From Rhodospirillum sp. (lineage in GTDB: Bacteria > Pseudomonadota > Alphaproteobacteria > Dongiales > Dongiaceae): 64,000 nt of DNA. Below the pieces are notes generated by a model, which saw nothing but the letters and a program-made list of their open reading frames with translations, was not told the origin of the DNA and made no database searches. Positions within the stretch are counted from its first letter, which is position 1, and the number at the start of each line of letters is the position of its first letter. The DNA lies in assembly GCA_013822765.1 (NCBI GenBank), contig PNKY01000001.1:806001-870000 (forward strand), read 5' to 3'. The translations under genes and the position numbers were made by a program. Positions 42,946-50,863 of the stretch are shown in pieces.

Positions 42946-43182
42946 AGCTAATCACAAGCTTGACGCACGACATAGGGGACATCCGCCGGCATATTCACCG
43001 TGAGTTTTCGCCGACGATGATGTGTCGAGGACGGATGTCCCGCGCGGAGTCAGAAGCGACGTCACACCGGAGTTGATAGGTTCGCAAGAACTTCCGATGT
43101 GATGCACAGTCCCCGACGCCTCTATCCCCAAGAGAGGCGAAGCCGACGGCAGCCGCAGGCCCTCGCGGCTGCCGTTTTTTTT
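42946..43182 (+). ncRNA. Candidate structured small RNA
   Basis: No protein frame is credible here, yet the sequence folds into a series of stems. GGGACATCCG (42976-42985) pairs with CGGATGTCCC (43032-43041), with CGGC/GCCG inside. TCACACCGGAGTT (near 43061-43073) pairs imperfectly with AACTTCCGATGTGA. GCCTCT/AGAGGC forms a hairpin near 43118-43138, and the last stem is an intrinsic terminator. The family is not recognised. The 5' end is uncertain; it may instead be a structured 3' end of the kinase mRNA. Confidence 0.5.
43146..43182 (+). terminator. Strong intrinsic terminator
   Basis: ACGGCAGCCGC (43146-43156) and GCGGCTGCCGT (43165-43175) form an 11-base-pair stem with an eight-base loop, followed by an uninterrupted run of eight T (43175-43182). 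It ends either the two-component transcript or the candidate small RNA. Confidence 0.93.
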
Positions 43183-43223
43183 GTGCTCATATGATCCGCG
43201 GTTTTTGGATCAGGGGGCAGCCC

Positions 43224-43724
43224 ATGTTGATCGGAGAAGGTTTCGCCGGTGACGCGCCGAATGGCGCGCACATCAATCTCATGCTCGGCGCGAAGAACGG
43301 GCCGATGGGCACGGCCTACGCGGTCGCCGCGGCCTCGCCCGGCCCGGGGCATGTGCCGTTCCAAGTCGTTCTGAAGCTGGGCGTGCCGGTTGAGCCCGCA
43401 ACGCTCTTCATCGCCAAGGCGACCTTGCGCAATCCAACGCACGAGACGATGACCTGGGGCCCAGCTCAGATGGGTGTCGCGGCCGGCATCACGATGGCGG
43501 TGCTCGATGGCGTGCTGCCCGCGGAGGCTCGGCAGGATTGGGTGGCGATTGCGTGCGTCTGGGTGCATTGGGATGCCAACGACGCCGACGCGGTGTTCGC
43601 CAACAATCGCGAGGCAGCGCTCGCCGCTGCGCGCACAGCGGTGCGCCGGGACCGGATCAGCCTCGACGAATTGCGGGAGGCCCTGGAGAGCCAGGGCAAC
43701 TCGTTCTATACCCCACGCCGCTGA
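43224..43724 (+). CDS. Formaldehyde-activating enzyme (Fae) homologue
   Basis: This 166-residue protein aligns with Fae, which condenses formaldehyde with tetrahydromethanopterin in methylotrophs. It keeps the N-terminal IGEGFAGDAPNGAHINLMLG with the catalytic histidine (residue 16 here), WGPAQMGVAAGITMAVLDGV and a WVHWDANDADAVFANNREA-type end. No other tetrahydromethanopterin gene is seen in the window. It may thus be one of the Fae-like paralogues of unknown role rather than the methylotrophy enzyme. The ATG at 43224 has AGGGGG upstream; a start 33 bases earlier would add residues not found in the family. Confidence 0.82.
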   Translation: MLIGEGFAGDAPNGAHINLMLGAKNGPMGTAYAVAAASPGPGHVPFQVVLKLGVPVEPATLFIAKATLRNPTHETMTWGPAQMGVAAGITMAVLDGVLPAEARQDWVAIACVWVHWDANDADAVFANNREAALAAARTAVRRDRISLDELREALESQGNSFYTPRR

Positions 43725-43727
43725 TCT

Positions 43728-44411
43728 CTATTTGAGAACGGTCACCAGCAACGAGCCGGCTTCGGTGATGCCGGTGATCTGGAACGCCGTCCGGATCGCC
43801 GCCAGTTCCTGGTCCATGCCGTTCGCCTTGTAGACCGGCGACTCCCGATGCGGCTGGGCGCGGCCGGCATAGTACTCGAACGCTTCATTGGACATCGGCG
43901 TCAGCTGCAGCAGGTGGCGGACGATGACATTGTTGCCGTTGCAGGCAGCGGCGATCGCGCCCGCAGCGATCGGATCCCAATGGACCATGCCAGTCATGCG
44001 GTCGAGCGCCTTCAGCCATCGCTCGTAACGGTCGCCCACTGCCTGGGAGGGGATGGAGAGGTCGAACCAGGGGTCGACGATTACGACCGCGCGGCGCGCC
44101 ACCCGCATGGCCTCGGCCAGCGCGCGGCCAATCTCCGTCACATGATGCAGCGAGTTCTCGAACGTCACGAGATCGAAAGCGGCATCGGGAAAAGGCAGCG
44201 TCTCCGCCGCTCCCGCACGGATGTTCAGGCCGCGCCCGTTCGCATCCGCGACCTTGGCCGTGTCTGGCTCGATGCCGGCGGCGGCGATGCCAAGCGATTG
44301 CGCATGCGCCAGCAGCGTGCCGGCGCCGCAGCCGACATCGCACAGGCTCGCGGGCTTCAGGGCCGCGATCTCGCTGCGAAAGGCCTGTTGATAGAGTTCG
44401 TCGGCGGTCAT
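43728..44411 (-). CDS. Class I SAM-dependent methyltransferase
   Basis: The 227-residue protein has the SAM-binding Rossmann motif ASLCDVGCGAGTLLAHAQ (near residues 21-38), an acidic loop at the second strand (AAGIEPDTAKVADA) and motif IV FDLVTFENSLHHV. It is a small-molecule or lipid methyltransferase of the Methyltransf_11 type. Its neighbours are the convergent Fae homologue and, 59 bases upstream on the same strand, a sterol-desaturase-family gene. Its substrate is unknown. Confidence 0.85.
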   Translation of the reverse strand: MTADELYQQAFRSEIAALKPASLCDVGCGAGTLLAHAQSLGIAAAGIEPDTAKVADANGRGLNIRAGAAETLPFPDAAFDLVTFENSLHHVTEIGRALAEAMRVARRAVVIVDPWFDLSIPSQAVGDRYERWLKALDRMTGMVHWDPIAAGAIAAACNGNNVIVRHLLQLTPMSNEAFEYYAGRAQPHRESPVYKANGMDQELAAIRTAFQITGITEAGSLLVTVLK

Positions 44412-44470
44412 CGTCGCCTCGCATGCATCAGGCGAGTTAGGACGCTAGACCGTCGTTGGTCAAGAAGGTG

Positions 44471-45601
44471 TCAGGGGCGACGGAACGGATAGGCGAGCTG
44501 CTTGAGGTAGCCGCTGGGCACCGGATGGCCGCCGACGCCGTAGCCGCTCGGCCAGCGGTCGGGCAGGTGATGGGTGCCGAACAGGCGGTCGAGCCACGGC
44601 AAGGTCGCGGCGAAATTCACGTCGATCGCTTCCTTCTCGATGCCGTGGTGCCAGTGGTGGAACTGCGGCGTCGCGACAATGTGCTTCAGCCAGCCGAACT
44701 CGAATCGCACGTTGGCGTGGATGAAGGTCGAGTGCAGGTAGATGTAGAGGATGTAGGCCTTGAGCGCCCATTCGTGGAAGCCGAGCGCATACATCGGAAT
44801 GATGGTGAAGCCGCGCAGGCACACGATCTCCACGACATGCATGCGCGAGCCGGCGAGCCAGTCCATCTTCTGCGCCGAATGATGCACGGCGTGGAAGCGC
44901 CACAGCGCCGGGATGCGGTGGAATACGCGGTGCACCCAATATTGCGTGAGGTCGGTGACGACCACGATCTCCAGGAACTGCAGCCACAAGGGCTGCGACG
45001 CCATAAAGCCGCGCAGCGTGCCCCAGTCGGTGTTGGCGACCAGGGTGGTCGCCGGCGTCAGCGACAGATAGGTCAGCGACTGAACCAGCAGGCTGTTGAC
45101 CAGGAAATAGAACAGGTCCTCGCGCCAGGCCATGCGGAACACCGGCTGCTCGGGCCGCTTGGCGAAAATCCGCTCAAGGGGGATGAACAGCACGCCAAGC
45201 AGCGCGATGTTGATCAGGAACCAGTCGAGGCCGAGATAATAGTCGGTCGCGACGAGGTCGAGGCTCTGGGTGCGCGATCCGCCGAGCAGCGTCGCGACCA
45301 GGATCGCGGCGATGGCGGCGAAGCCCATGATCTTCTGGCGGCGCAGCACCAGGTTGAGCACGGCGAGGGTGAAGGCGCTGACCAGCGCCAGATGCAGGAA
45401 GAGGCGGAACCAGCCGAAGCTGTAATACGCCCGCAGCACCGGCATGCTGAACAGGCTCGGGAACATCAGGAACACCACCGCGCCGAGGCACATCAAGGCC
45501 AAGGCGAGGGCCAGGACGCCGCTGATCCAGCCGCTCCCGAAGGCGCGTTCCGCCTCCGGCGCTTCCAGATCCGCCCGCAATTTCTGGCGCAGTTCACCCA
45601 T
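44471..45601 (-). CDS. Sterol desaturase/fatty acid hydroxylase family membrane protein
   Basis: The 376-residue protein has six to eight hydrophobic helices and the three histidine clusters of the di-iron hydroxylase superfamily: YWVHRVFHRIP, FHAVHHSAQKMDW and FHHWHHGIEKEAID with FGTHH. It is therefore a membrane oxygenase that hydroxylates or desaturates a lipid. The N-terminal half is longer than in simple fatty acid hydroxylases. It precedes a methyltransferase gene, so the pair may modify the same lipid (inference). Confidence 0.88.
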   Translation of the reverse strand: MGELRQKLRADLEAPEAERAFGSGWISGVLALALALMCLGAVVFLMFPSLFSMPVLRAYYSFGWFRLFLHLALVSAFTLAVLNLVLRRQKIMGFAAIAAILVATLLGGSRTQSLDLVATDYYLGLDWFLINIALLGVLFIPLERIFAKRPEQPVFRMAWREDLFYFLVNSLLVQSLTYLSLTPATTLVANTDWGTLRGFMASQPLWLQFLEIVVVTDLTQYWVHRVFHRIPALWRFHAVHHSAQKMDWLAGSRMHVVEIVCLRGFTIIPMYALGFHEWALKAYILYIYLHSTFIHANVRFEFGWLKHIVATPQFHHWHHGIEKEAIDVNFAATLPWLDRLFGTHHLPDRWPSGYGVGGHPVPSGYLKQLAYPFRRP

Positions 45602-45763
45602 GGTCCGACACCCCTCGATAGGCCATCCGATATCCTGGCGTTGGGATCCCTAACAAATTATTGCACTTTTCTTCCCCCAGCCCGGGAGAGGGGGGAAATG
45701 AATGGGCTCGGCCAAACGCCTGCTATAACGCTTCAACATGGTCACTGCAGCAGGCACCGCGTC

Positions 45764-46213
45764 ATGAACATCTTCGCTGAAATCGGCCTTCATCTGTCCG
45801 GCCTTGAGCGGCTGCGCACCATGATGACGGAAGGGCGCCTGACCGGCATCGAGCAGACGCTGGGCTTGCGCATCGTCGAGGTGGAGGAGGGCCGCGTGGT
45901 GGTGGAGGGGACGCCCGGTCAACACGTGTACAATCCGTTCGCGGTGGTGCATGGCGGCTTCGCCGCCGCGATCCTCGACAATGCCTGCGGCTACGCCGCC
46001 CAGTCCAAGATGGCGCCCGGCCAGATGTGCACCACACTTGAGCTAAAGGTCGCCTATCACAGGGCCATGACCGAGGACACGGGGCCGGTGCGCGCCGAAG
46101 GCAGGATCGTCTCGATCGGCCGCCGCGCTGCCTTCACCGAAGCCAAGCTCACCGACATTGCAGGCAAACTTTATGCGTCTGCGACGTCGAGCTTGATGGT
46201 CGTCGCGTCCTAG
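45764..46213 (+). CDS. PaaI-family thioesterase (hotdog fold)
   Basis: The 149-residue protein has the hotdog core with the active-site stretch NPFAVVHGGFAAAILDNACGYAA (an HGG loop and an acidic residue on the long helix) and CTTLELKVAYHRAM. PaaI enzymes hydrolyse aromatic or medium-chain acyl-CoA. The ATG at 45764 was chosen as the start because the upstream open frame is antisense to the desaturase gene. The gene stands alone between divergent and small-protein genes. Confidence 0.86.
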   Translation: MNIFAEIGLHLSGLERLRTMMTEGRLTGIEQTLGLRIVEVEEGRVVVEGTPGQHVYNPFAVVHGGFAAAILDNACGYAAQSKMAPGQMCTTLELKVAYHRAMTEDTGPVRAEGRIVSIGRRAAFTEAKLTDIAGKLYASATSSLMVVAS

Positions 46214-46228
46214 CGCCGCTCAGAAATC

Positions 46229-46252
46229 CTTAATCAAGTTGCCCTAGCATCG
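46229..46252 (+). promoter_or_regulatory. Shared upstream element, copy 1
   Basis: CTTAATCAAGTTGCCCTAGC followed by ATCG matches 46592-46615 at 19 of 24 positions. Each copy lies about 80-100 bases before a small membrane-protein gene. Its spacing does not fit a standard -35/-10 pair, so it may be a promoter core with a regulator site. Confidence 0.5.
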
Positions 46253-46332
46253 CCGGCCGGTGGGGATGGTCGCCATTTGCGATCGTCGCGGCGCCCGTGG
46301 GGACGGGGCAGTCGGCACCAGAGGGAAGTTCG

Positions 46333-46506
46333 ATGACTGCAAGCCACGATATTCCGCACGATTCCGGCCTGGTCGCCGGCCCCAAGCCCGTTGTCTCCGC
46401 GGCCCGCGCCACCAAGCATAGTCCGCTCGAGCGTTTCAGCACGCCGCTGTGGATTGCCATCGGCATTTCCATCATCGCCCTTGCGGTGCTCGCCACCTTC
46501 GCCTGA
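46333..46506 (+). CDS. Small single-span membrane protein, copy 1
   Basis: The 57-residue product has a polar N-terminal part ending KHSPLERFSTP and one C-terminal membrane helix (WIAIGISIIALAVLATFA). GAGGGAAG is 6 bases before the ATG. It resembles the next small protein (46696-46863) in the order KP..., a lysine-rich linker, LER, LW and a terminal helix. A 24-base upstream element is shared by both genes. The function is unknown; the location is the inner membrane. Confidence 0.68.
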   Translation: MTASHDIPHDSGLVAGPKPVVSAARATKHSPLERFSTPLWIAIGISIIALAVLATFA

Positions 46507-46591
46507 ACCCGCCCGCCTCGTCACACCTAGGATCGCGCGCCCGCTGCACGGGCGCCCCTATCCTTAATTGCACCATGAACACTCAGGTCTT

Positions 46592-46615
46592 CTTAATGAA
46601 GGCGGCCTAGCGTCG
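46592..46615 (+). promoter_or_regulatory. Shared upstream element, copy 2
   Basis: CTTAATGAAGGCGGCCTAGC followed by GTCG matches copy 1 at 46229-46252. It precedes the second small membrane-protein gene by 81 bases. A shorter CCTTAATTGCACC fragment at 46562 may be a further degenerate copy. Confidence 0.5.
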
Positions 46616-46695
46616 ACCCTTGGTGCAATGATCGCCTCCCAGGCGATCCGGCGGTGCTGCCTCCGCCCTCGATCCCGCACCTTGAGGGAACCGCC

Positions 46696-46863
46696 ATGGC
46701 CAGAAGCCAGAACATGCAGCAAGCACTCGACATCGTTGCGGGGCGCAAGCCTGCGCCGGATGCACCCGCCAAGTGGGGCAAGCTGGAGCGCATTGGCGTG
46801 CTGCTCTGGGTCGGCGTCGCCATCATGATCGCGGGCTTTGTGGCCTGGTTTATGTTGAGCTGA
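46696..46863 (+). CDS. Small single-span membrane protein, copy 2
   Basis: The 55-residue product starts MARSQNMQQALDIVAGRKP, has a short lysine-rich linker (AKWGKLERIG) and ends in one membrane helix (VLLWVGVAIMIAGFVAWFML). GAGGGA precedes the ATG by 7 bases. It is probably a diverged duplicate of the gene at 46333-46506, since the domain order, size and upstream element agree. Its function is unknown. Confidence 0.68.
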   Translation: MARSQNMQQALDIVAGRKPAPDAPAKWGKLERIGVLLWVGVAIMIAGFVAWFMLS

Positions 46864-46947
46864 CGGCGATCGCTTCCCAAGCGGCGCGCTCCGCGTTCTA
46901 TACTGGCGCGCACGAGCGTCGCGCAGGCTTTGGAAGGATCACGACCC

Positions 46948-47379
46948 ATGTCGAAGAGTGCCGTTGCGCGCCCGCTGGAGTATGGCGCGCCGATTTCCCT
47001 TGAGCAGGCCAGGGGCGTGATGGCGGCGGCCGAGGCCGAGGCGCTCGCCAACGACTGGCCGATGGTGATCGCCATCGTCGACAGCGGCGGGCATCTGGTG
47101 ATGCTGCACAGCTTCGATCATGCCCAGCACGGCAGTGTGGTGATCGCCCAGGAAAAGGCGCGCTGCGCGGTCAATTTCAAGCGCCCGACCAAGGCGATCG
47201 AAGAGGCGGTAGCGCAGGGCGGGCTCAATCTGCGCATGCTGGCGACGCCGGGCGCGGTGCCGCTGGAAGGCGGCGTGCCGCTGATCGCAGACGGCAAGAT
47301 CGTCGGCGCGATCGGCGTCTCGGGCATGCGCTCGAACCAGGACGGCCAGGTGGCCGAAGCCGGCGCCAAGGCGCTGTAA
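46948..47379 (+). CDS. GlcG/HbpS-family haem-degrading-type protein
   Basis: The 143-residue protein belongs to the GlcG/PduO C-terminal family: ISLEQARGVMAAAEAEALAN, then VIAIVDSGGHLVMLHSFDHA, PTKAIEEAV and VPLIADGKIVGAIGVSG. Members bind haem or cobalamin or act as accessory proteins in glycolate and 1,2-diol metabolism. GGAAGG is 8 bases before the ATG. No glycolate oxidase gene is nearby, so the role remains open. Confidence 0.82.
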   Translation: MSKSAVARPLEYGAPISLEQARGVMAAAEAEALANDWPMVIAIVDSGGHLVMLHSFDHAQHGSVVIAQEKARCAVNFKRPTKAIEEAVAQGGLNLRMLATPGAVPLEGGVPLIADGKIVGAIGVSGMRSNQDGQVAEAGAKAL

Positions 47380-47426
47380 CGGCAGCCGCTCCTGGAAGCG
47401 GAGTCGGAACACCCTGGAAAATGAGC

Positions 47427-47522
47427 GGCGCTCCGCAGTTTCCCGCGGAGCGCCTGATCTCACCCCCCAACAGCGCGCTGGCGCGCTGCGGATGTTTCCC
47501 GGGAACGACCCTGGGTCGTTCC
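47427..47522. repeat. Cluster of three hairpins
   Basis: Three perfect stems follow one another: GGCGCTCCGC/GCGGAGCGCC (47427-47436 with 47445-47454), CAGCGCGC/GCGCGCTG (47471-47478 with 47481-47488) and GGAACGACCC/GGTCGTTCC (47502-47511 with 47514-47522). They lie between the GlcG-like and desaturase genes. They could end transcription without a T-run or form a REP-type element. Confidence 0.65.
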
Positions 47523-47673
47523 AACCGATTGTCGAGCACGTGACCCGACGCCTCTTGTTTCCTATTTCTGGGTAAAGAATGTATTGACGGCGGGCACGCC
47601 CCCTAGTTCTTTGGCGGCAGCTGTTGCTGCCATGCCATAGCTGAGGGCGCACAGCGGGACGAGGATTTCGGGT

Positions 47674-48624
47674 TTGGGTCTGCATCGGACACGTGACACG
47701 GCGCGGTACCACCAGGTCAACCTGGTGCTGCTCATCGCAATGGCGAGCCTGACTATCGGCGGACTGATCGTCCTTCCGGTATGGCTGCTGCCGCTCGACG
47801 CAAACTGGGGCTGGCTGCTGGTCCCGGTCGCGCTGCTGACCAATTTCTTCTGGGCGCTCCACCACGAGGCGATCCATGGCGGGTTTCACCAAGATCGCCA
47901 GCGCAACCTGCGGGCCGGCCGCATCATGGCGGTGCTGCTCGGTTCGTCATTCCACGTGCTGCGCTTCGGGCACCTGATGCATCACCAGTACAATCGCAAT
48001 CCGATTGACCGGCCCGATATGTACGATCCTTCGGTCACGCCTCGTCTGAAGGCGCGCATCGAATTCCTCGGGACGCTGATATGGGGGCTCTATCTGGCGG
48101 AGCTGGCCGCGTCGCTCGGTTGCTGTTTGCCGCGCGCCGCGATCCGACGCGTGATCGATCGAGTCTATCGCGGCGATCATCCCGCGCTGTCGGCGATTCG
48201 CGTCGCTGCACATCGGCTGTTCCTTGATCCAAGACGCCTGCGCCTCATCCGCCTGGACGTGTGCCTCGCGTGGGCGTTGATTGCCTGCTCGGCAATCGCC
48301 TTCGGCGAACATTGGCCGATGCTGGTGGCGTTCCTGTTTGCGCGGGGCGTGCTGATCTCGGTGTTCGACAACGTCTACCATTTCGGCACGCCGATCGACC
48401 GGCCCGACTTTGCGCGCAATCTGTGGCTGCCCACGCCGCTGCGGATGCTGATCCTCAACATGAACATGCATCGCGTTCATCATGAGCGACCGGCGCTGCC
48501 CTGGTGGGCGCTACCCGCACAGTTCCGCGCCAACGGCGATCGCTACGATGCGCCGCTGTTGCGCACCGCGCTCACGCAATTCACAGGGCCTGTTGCGATC
48601 ACGCAATCGCCGCGGATCGACTGA
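47674..48624 (+). CDS. Fatty acid desaturase family protein
   Basis: The 316-residue membrane protein has the three histidine boxes of acyl-lipid desaturases, WALHHEAIHGGFHQ, FGHLMHHQYNRNP and NMNMHRVHHERPALPW, with two helix pairs between them. It inserts a double bond or hydroxyl into a membrane lipid or carotenoid-like chain using a di-iron centre. The start is a TTG with GAGG 10 bases upstream; no in-frame ATG lies near the N-terminus. It overlaps the convergent HxlR gene at a zero-base junction (ends at 48624/48625). Confidence 0.85.
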   Translation: MGLHRTRDTARYHQVNLVLLIAMASLTIGGLIVLPVWLLPLDANWGWLLVPVALLTNFFWALHHEAIHGGFHQDRQRNLRAGRIMAVLLGSSFHVLRFGHLMHHQYNRNPIDRPDMYDPSVTPRLKARIEFLGTLIWGLYLAELAASLGCCLPRAAIRRVIDRVYRGDHPALSAIRVAAHRLFLDPRRLRLIRLDVCLAWALIACSAIAFGEHWPMLVAFLFARGVLISVFDNVYHFGTPIDRPDFARNLWLPTPLRMLILNMNMHRVHHERPALPWWALPAQFRANGDRYDAPLLRTALTQFTGPVAITQSPRID

Positions 48625-49035
48625 TCAAGCCGCCTGCTGATCGTATTCGGAACGCGCGCCGCGGATCGCGCCGTAGTGGGTGTCGGCCCAGCGCACCAGC
48701 GCGGCCAGCGGCTCCAGCAGCGATTGCCCCATGGCGGTCAGGCGGTACTCGACGCTCGGCGGCTGGGTCGGGAAGACGTGGCGGCTGATCAATCCGTCGC
48801 GCTGCAGGTCGCGCAGGGTTTGCGTCAGCATGCGCTGCGAGATGTCGGGGATGGTGCGCCGCAGCTGCCCGAAGCGCAGCGGCTGCTCCGCCAGCGTGAT
48901 AATGATGAGCGTGCTCCACTTGTCGCCGATCCGGTCGAGCACGCCGCGCACCGGGCATTGGCTGAGATCGCCGGACTCGCCTTCGGCGCGCCATTGGCGC
49001 AGGCCTTCCGAGATCTCGCGGGCCGCCTTGCTCAT
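48625..49035 (-). CDS. HxlR-family transcriptional regulator
   Basis: The 136-residue protein has the HxlR winged helix: [50 protein letters not shown] and [19 protein letters not shown]. One cysteine near the N-terminus (in LSQCPV) matches the redox- or aldehyde-sensing cysteine of this family. It faces a quinone-oxidoreductase-like gene, the arrangement of E. coli ytfH/ytfG. The start at 49035 is preferred over 49059 because GGAACC precedes it. Confidence 0.86.
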   Translation of the reverse strand: MSKAAREISEGLRQWRAEGESGDLSQCPVRGVLDRIGDKWSTLIIITLAEQPLRFGQLRRTIPDISQRMLTQTLRDLQRDGLISRHVFPTQPPSVEYRLTAMGQSLLEPLAALVRWADTHYGAIRGARSEYDQQAA

Positions 49036-49109
49036 CGCTGGTTCCTTCCGTGTAACCAAGGGCCGTGAACCTGCCTTCTTGCCGGCTCACGGTTGGTCTC
49101 TATTTTAGC

Positions 49110-49132
49110 CATGGTTCCTTATCTATACCATG
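49110..49132. promoter_or_regulatory. Operator-like inverted repeat between hxlR-type and QOR2-type genes
   Basis: CATGGT (49110-49115) and ACCATG (49127-49132) form a dyad with an 11-base AT-rich spacer, placed in the 113-base gap between the two divergent genes. The spacing suits a dimeric HxlR protein controlling both promoters. Confidence 0.6.
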
Positions 49133-49148
49133 TCATCGGAGATGATCC

Positions 49149-50033
49149 ATGGCTCAGACCTTTCTCGTGACCGGCGCCGGCGGCCAGCTCGGCCGGCGGG
49201 TGCTCGAACTCCTGGTGCAATCCAAGCCCGGCAAGCTGATCGCAACCACCCGCAATCCGGACAAGCTGGCGGAGTTCGCCCAGCAGGGCGTCGAGGTTCG
49301 CAAAGCCGACTTCAGTGATTCCGCCGCGTTGACCGATGCCTTCAGCGGCGCCGGCCGGCTGCTGCTGGTCAGCACCGACGAATTGGCGACGCCGGGCAAG
49401 CGCTTGGCCCAGCATCGCGCGGCGGTCGCGGCGGCGGAGAAGGCGGGGGTGAAGCACGTCGTCTATACGTCCGCGCCGGCGACCCGCCCGACGCCCGCGG
49501 GCTCGCTGATCAACGATCACTTCTGGACCGAGCAGGCGCTGATCGGCAGCCGGCTCGATTGGACCATCCTGCGCGACCACCTCTACACCGACCTGCTGCT
49601 GATGGGTCTGCCGCATGCGGTTGCGACTGGGCAGCTATTCACGGCGACCGGCGCGGCCGGGCGCAGCTACGTGACGCGCGAGGATTGCGCGCAGACAGCC
49701 GCTGCCGCGCTGCTCAAGGTCACCGGCAAGCAGGTGTTGGACGTCACCGGACCCGCGCCGGTGACCCAGGACGAGATCGCCGCCATCGCCAGTGAGGTCA
49801 CGGGCAGGAAAGTCACGCATATCCCGGTGTCGCCGGACAATCTGCGCAAGGGACTGACCGGCGCCGGCCTGCCGCCGTTCCTGGTCGAGGCGCTGGTCGC
49901 TTTCGACATCGACGCAGCGCGCGGCTACCATGCGATCAATGCGCCGACGGTGCAGGAACTGACCGGGCGCGAACCGACGTCGGTGCGCGCGTTCCTGACC
50001 GAGCAGCGCGCGGCCTTGCTGGCCGGGCATTGA
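49149..50033 (+). CDS. NAD(P)H:quinone oxidoreductase 2-like protein (NmrA/SDR-a family)
   Basis: The 294-residue Rossmann protein begins MAQTFLVTGAGGQLGRRVLEL, a clear nucleotide motif, and continues with LLVSTDELATPGKRLAQHRA and HVVYTSAPATRPT, as in E. coli QorB (YtfG). These enzymes reduce quinones or sense the NADPH state. The divergent HxlR gene is the usual partner. GGAGATG is directly upstream of the start. The C-terminus carries VQELTGREPTSVRAFL, common in this family. Confidence 0.87.
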   Translation: MAQTFLVTGAGGQLGRRVLELLVQSKPGKLIATTRNPDKLAEFAQQGVEVRKADFSDSAALTDAFSGAGRLLLVSTDELATPGKRLAQHRAAVAAAEKAGVKHVVYTSAPATRPTPAGSLINDHFWTEQALIGSRLDWTILRDHLYTDLLLMGLPHAVATGQLFTATGAAGRSYVTREDCAQTAAAALLKVTGKQVLDVTGPAPVTQDEIAAIASEVTGRKVTHIPVSPDNLRKGLTGAGLPPFLVEALVAFDIDAARGYHAINAPTVQELTGREPTSVRAFLTEQRAALLAGH

Positions 50034-50047
50034 GAAAGGCCGCCGCC

Positions 50048-50863
50048 ATGAGTCCCCAGCGCCTACCGACCTTGTTCATTCCCCATGGCGGCGGTCCCTG
50101 CTTTTTCATGGAAGAGGGGATCGGGCCCAAAGGTACTTGGGACCGCATGGCGGCCTATCTGCGCGGCATCGCGGCGTCCATCGGGCAAAGGCCGACGGCG
50201 ATCCTGGTGATCTCGGGCCACTGGGAGGAAGCACAGCCGACCGTCCATGTCGGGCGCAATCCGCCGCTGCTGTTCGACTATTACGGCTTTCCGGAGCACA
50301 CCTATCGCCTCCGCTATCCGGCGCCGGGATCCCCGGAACTCGCCAAGCGCGTGCGCCATCTGCTGGCAGCCGCGGGCATCGATAGCGGCGAGGAGGCGGA
50401 GCGCGGGCTGGATCACGGCGTGTTCGTGCCGTTCCTGCTGGTCTACCCCGAGGCCGACATTCCGGTGGTGCAGTTGTCGCTGCGCCAGGATCTCGACCCG
50501 GCGGCACACCTCGCCGTCGGCCGCGCGCTGGCGCCGCTGCGCGACGAAGGCGTGCTGATCGTGGGCAGCGGCATGAGCTTCCACAACCTGCGCGTCTTTG
50601 GATCGACCGACCCACGGGTCATCGATGCGGCCCAGCGCTTCGACGACTGGCTGGCCGGGGCGGTCGAGGAACCGGACGAAGCCGAGCGGTCGCGCGCTCT
50701 GGCATCCTGGTCGGCCGCGCCCGATGCGCTGTTCTGCCACCCGCGCGCGGAGCATCTGGCGCCCCTGTTCGTGGTCGCGGGGGCCGCGCACGGTGACCGC
50801 GGGCAGCGGACCTACAGCGATCGCATCATCGGCAAGGCTGTCTCCGGCTTCCAGTTCGGTTAA
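50048..50863 (+). CDS. Class III extradiol dioxygenase, DODA (YgiD) type
   Basis: The 271-residue protein matches 4,5-DOPA-extradiol-dioxygenase-like enzymes: TLFIPHGGGPCFFMEEG with the first metal histidine, LVISGHWEEAQPTVHV, RGLDHGVFVPFLLVYPEADIP and GSGMSFHNLR, with a late histidine in AAHGD. It cleaves catechol-type rings or related compounds. It starts 15 bases after the QOR2-like gene on the same strand and may be co-transcribed. AAAGG precedes the ATG. Confidence 0.88.
   Translation: MSPQRLPTLFIPHGGGPCFFMEEGIGPKGTWDRMAAYLRGIAASIGQRPTAILVISGHWEEAQPTVHVGRNPPLLFDYYGFPEHTYRLRYPAPGSPELAKRVRHLLAAAGIDSGEEAERGLDHGVFVPFLLVYPEADIPVVQLSLRQDLDPAAHLAVGRALAPLRDEGVLIVGSGMSFHNLRVFGSTDPRVIDAAQRFDDWLAGAVEEPDEAERSRALASWSAAPDALFCHPRAEHLAPLFVVAGAAHGDRGQRTYSDRIIGKAVSGFQFG

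Noticed and set aside
42946..43182. 6S RNA or tmRNA identity for the structured region
   Set aside because: The 5' and 3' ends do not pair into the long interrupted helix of 6S RNA, and no tRNA-like end or tag frame of tmRNA is present.
47562..47843. A minus-strand frame of 93 residues before and inside the desaturase gene
   Set aside because: Its C-terminal part reads like protein, but most of it is antisense to the desaturase N-terminus and it has no start signal.
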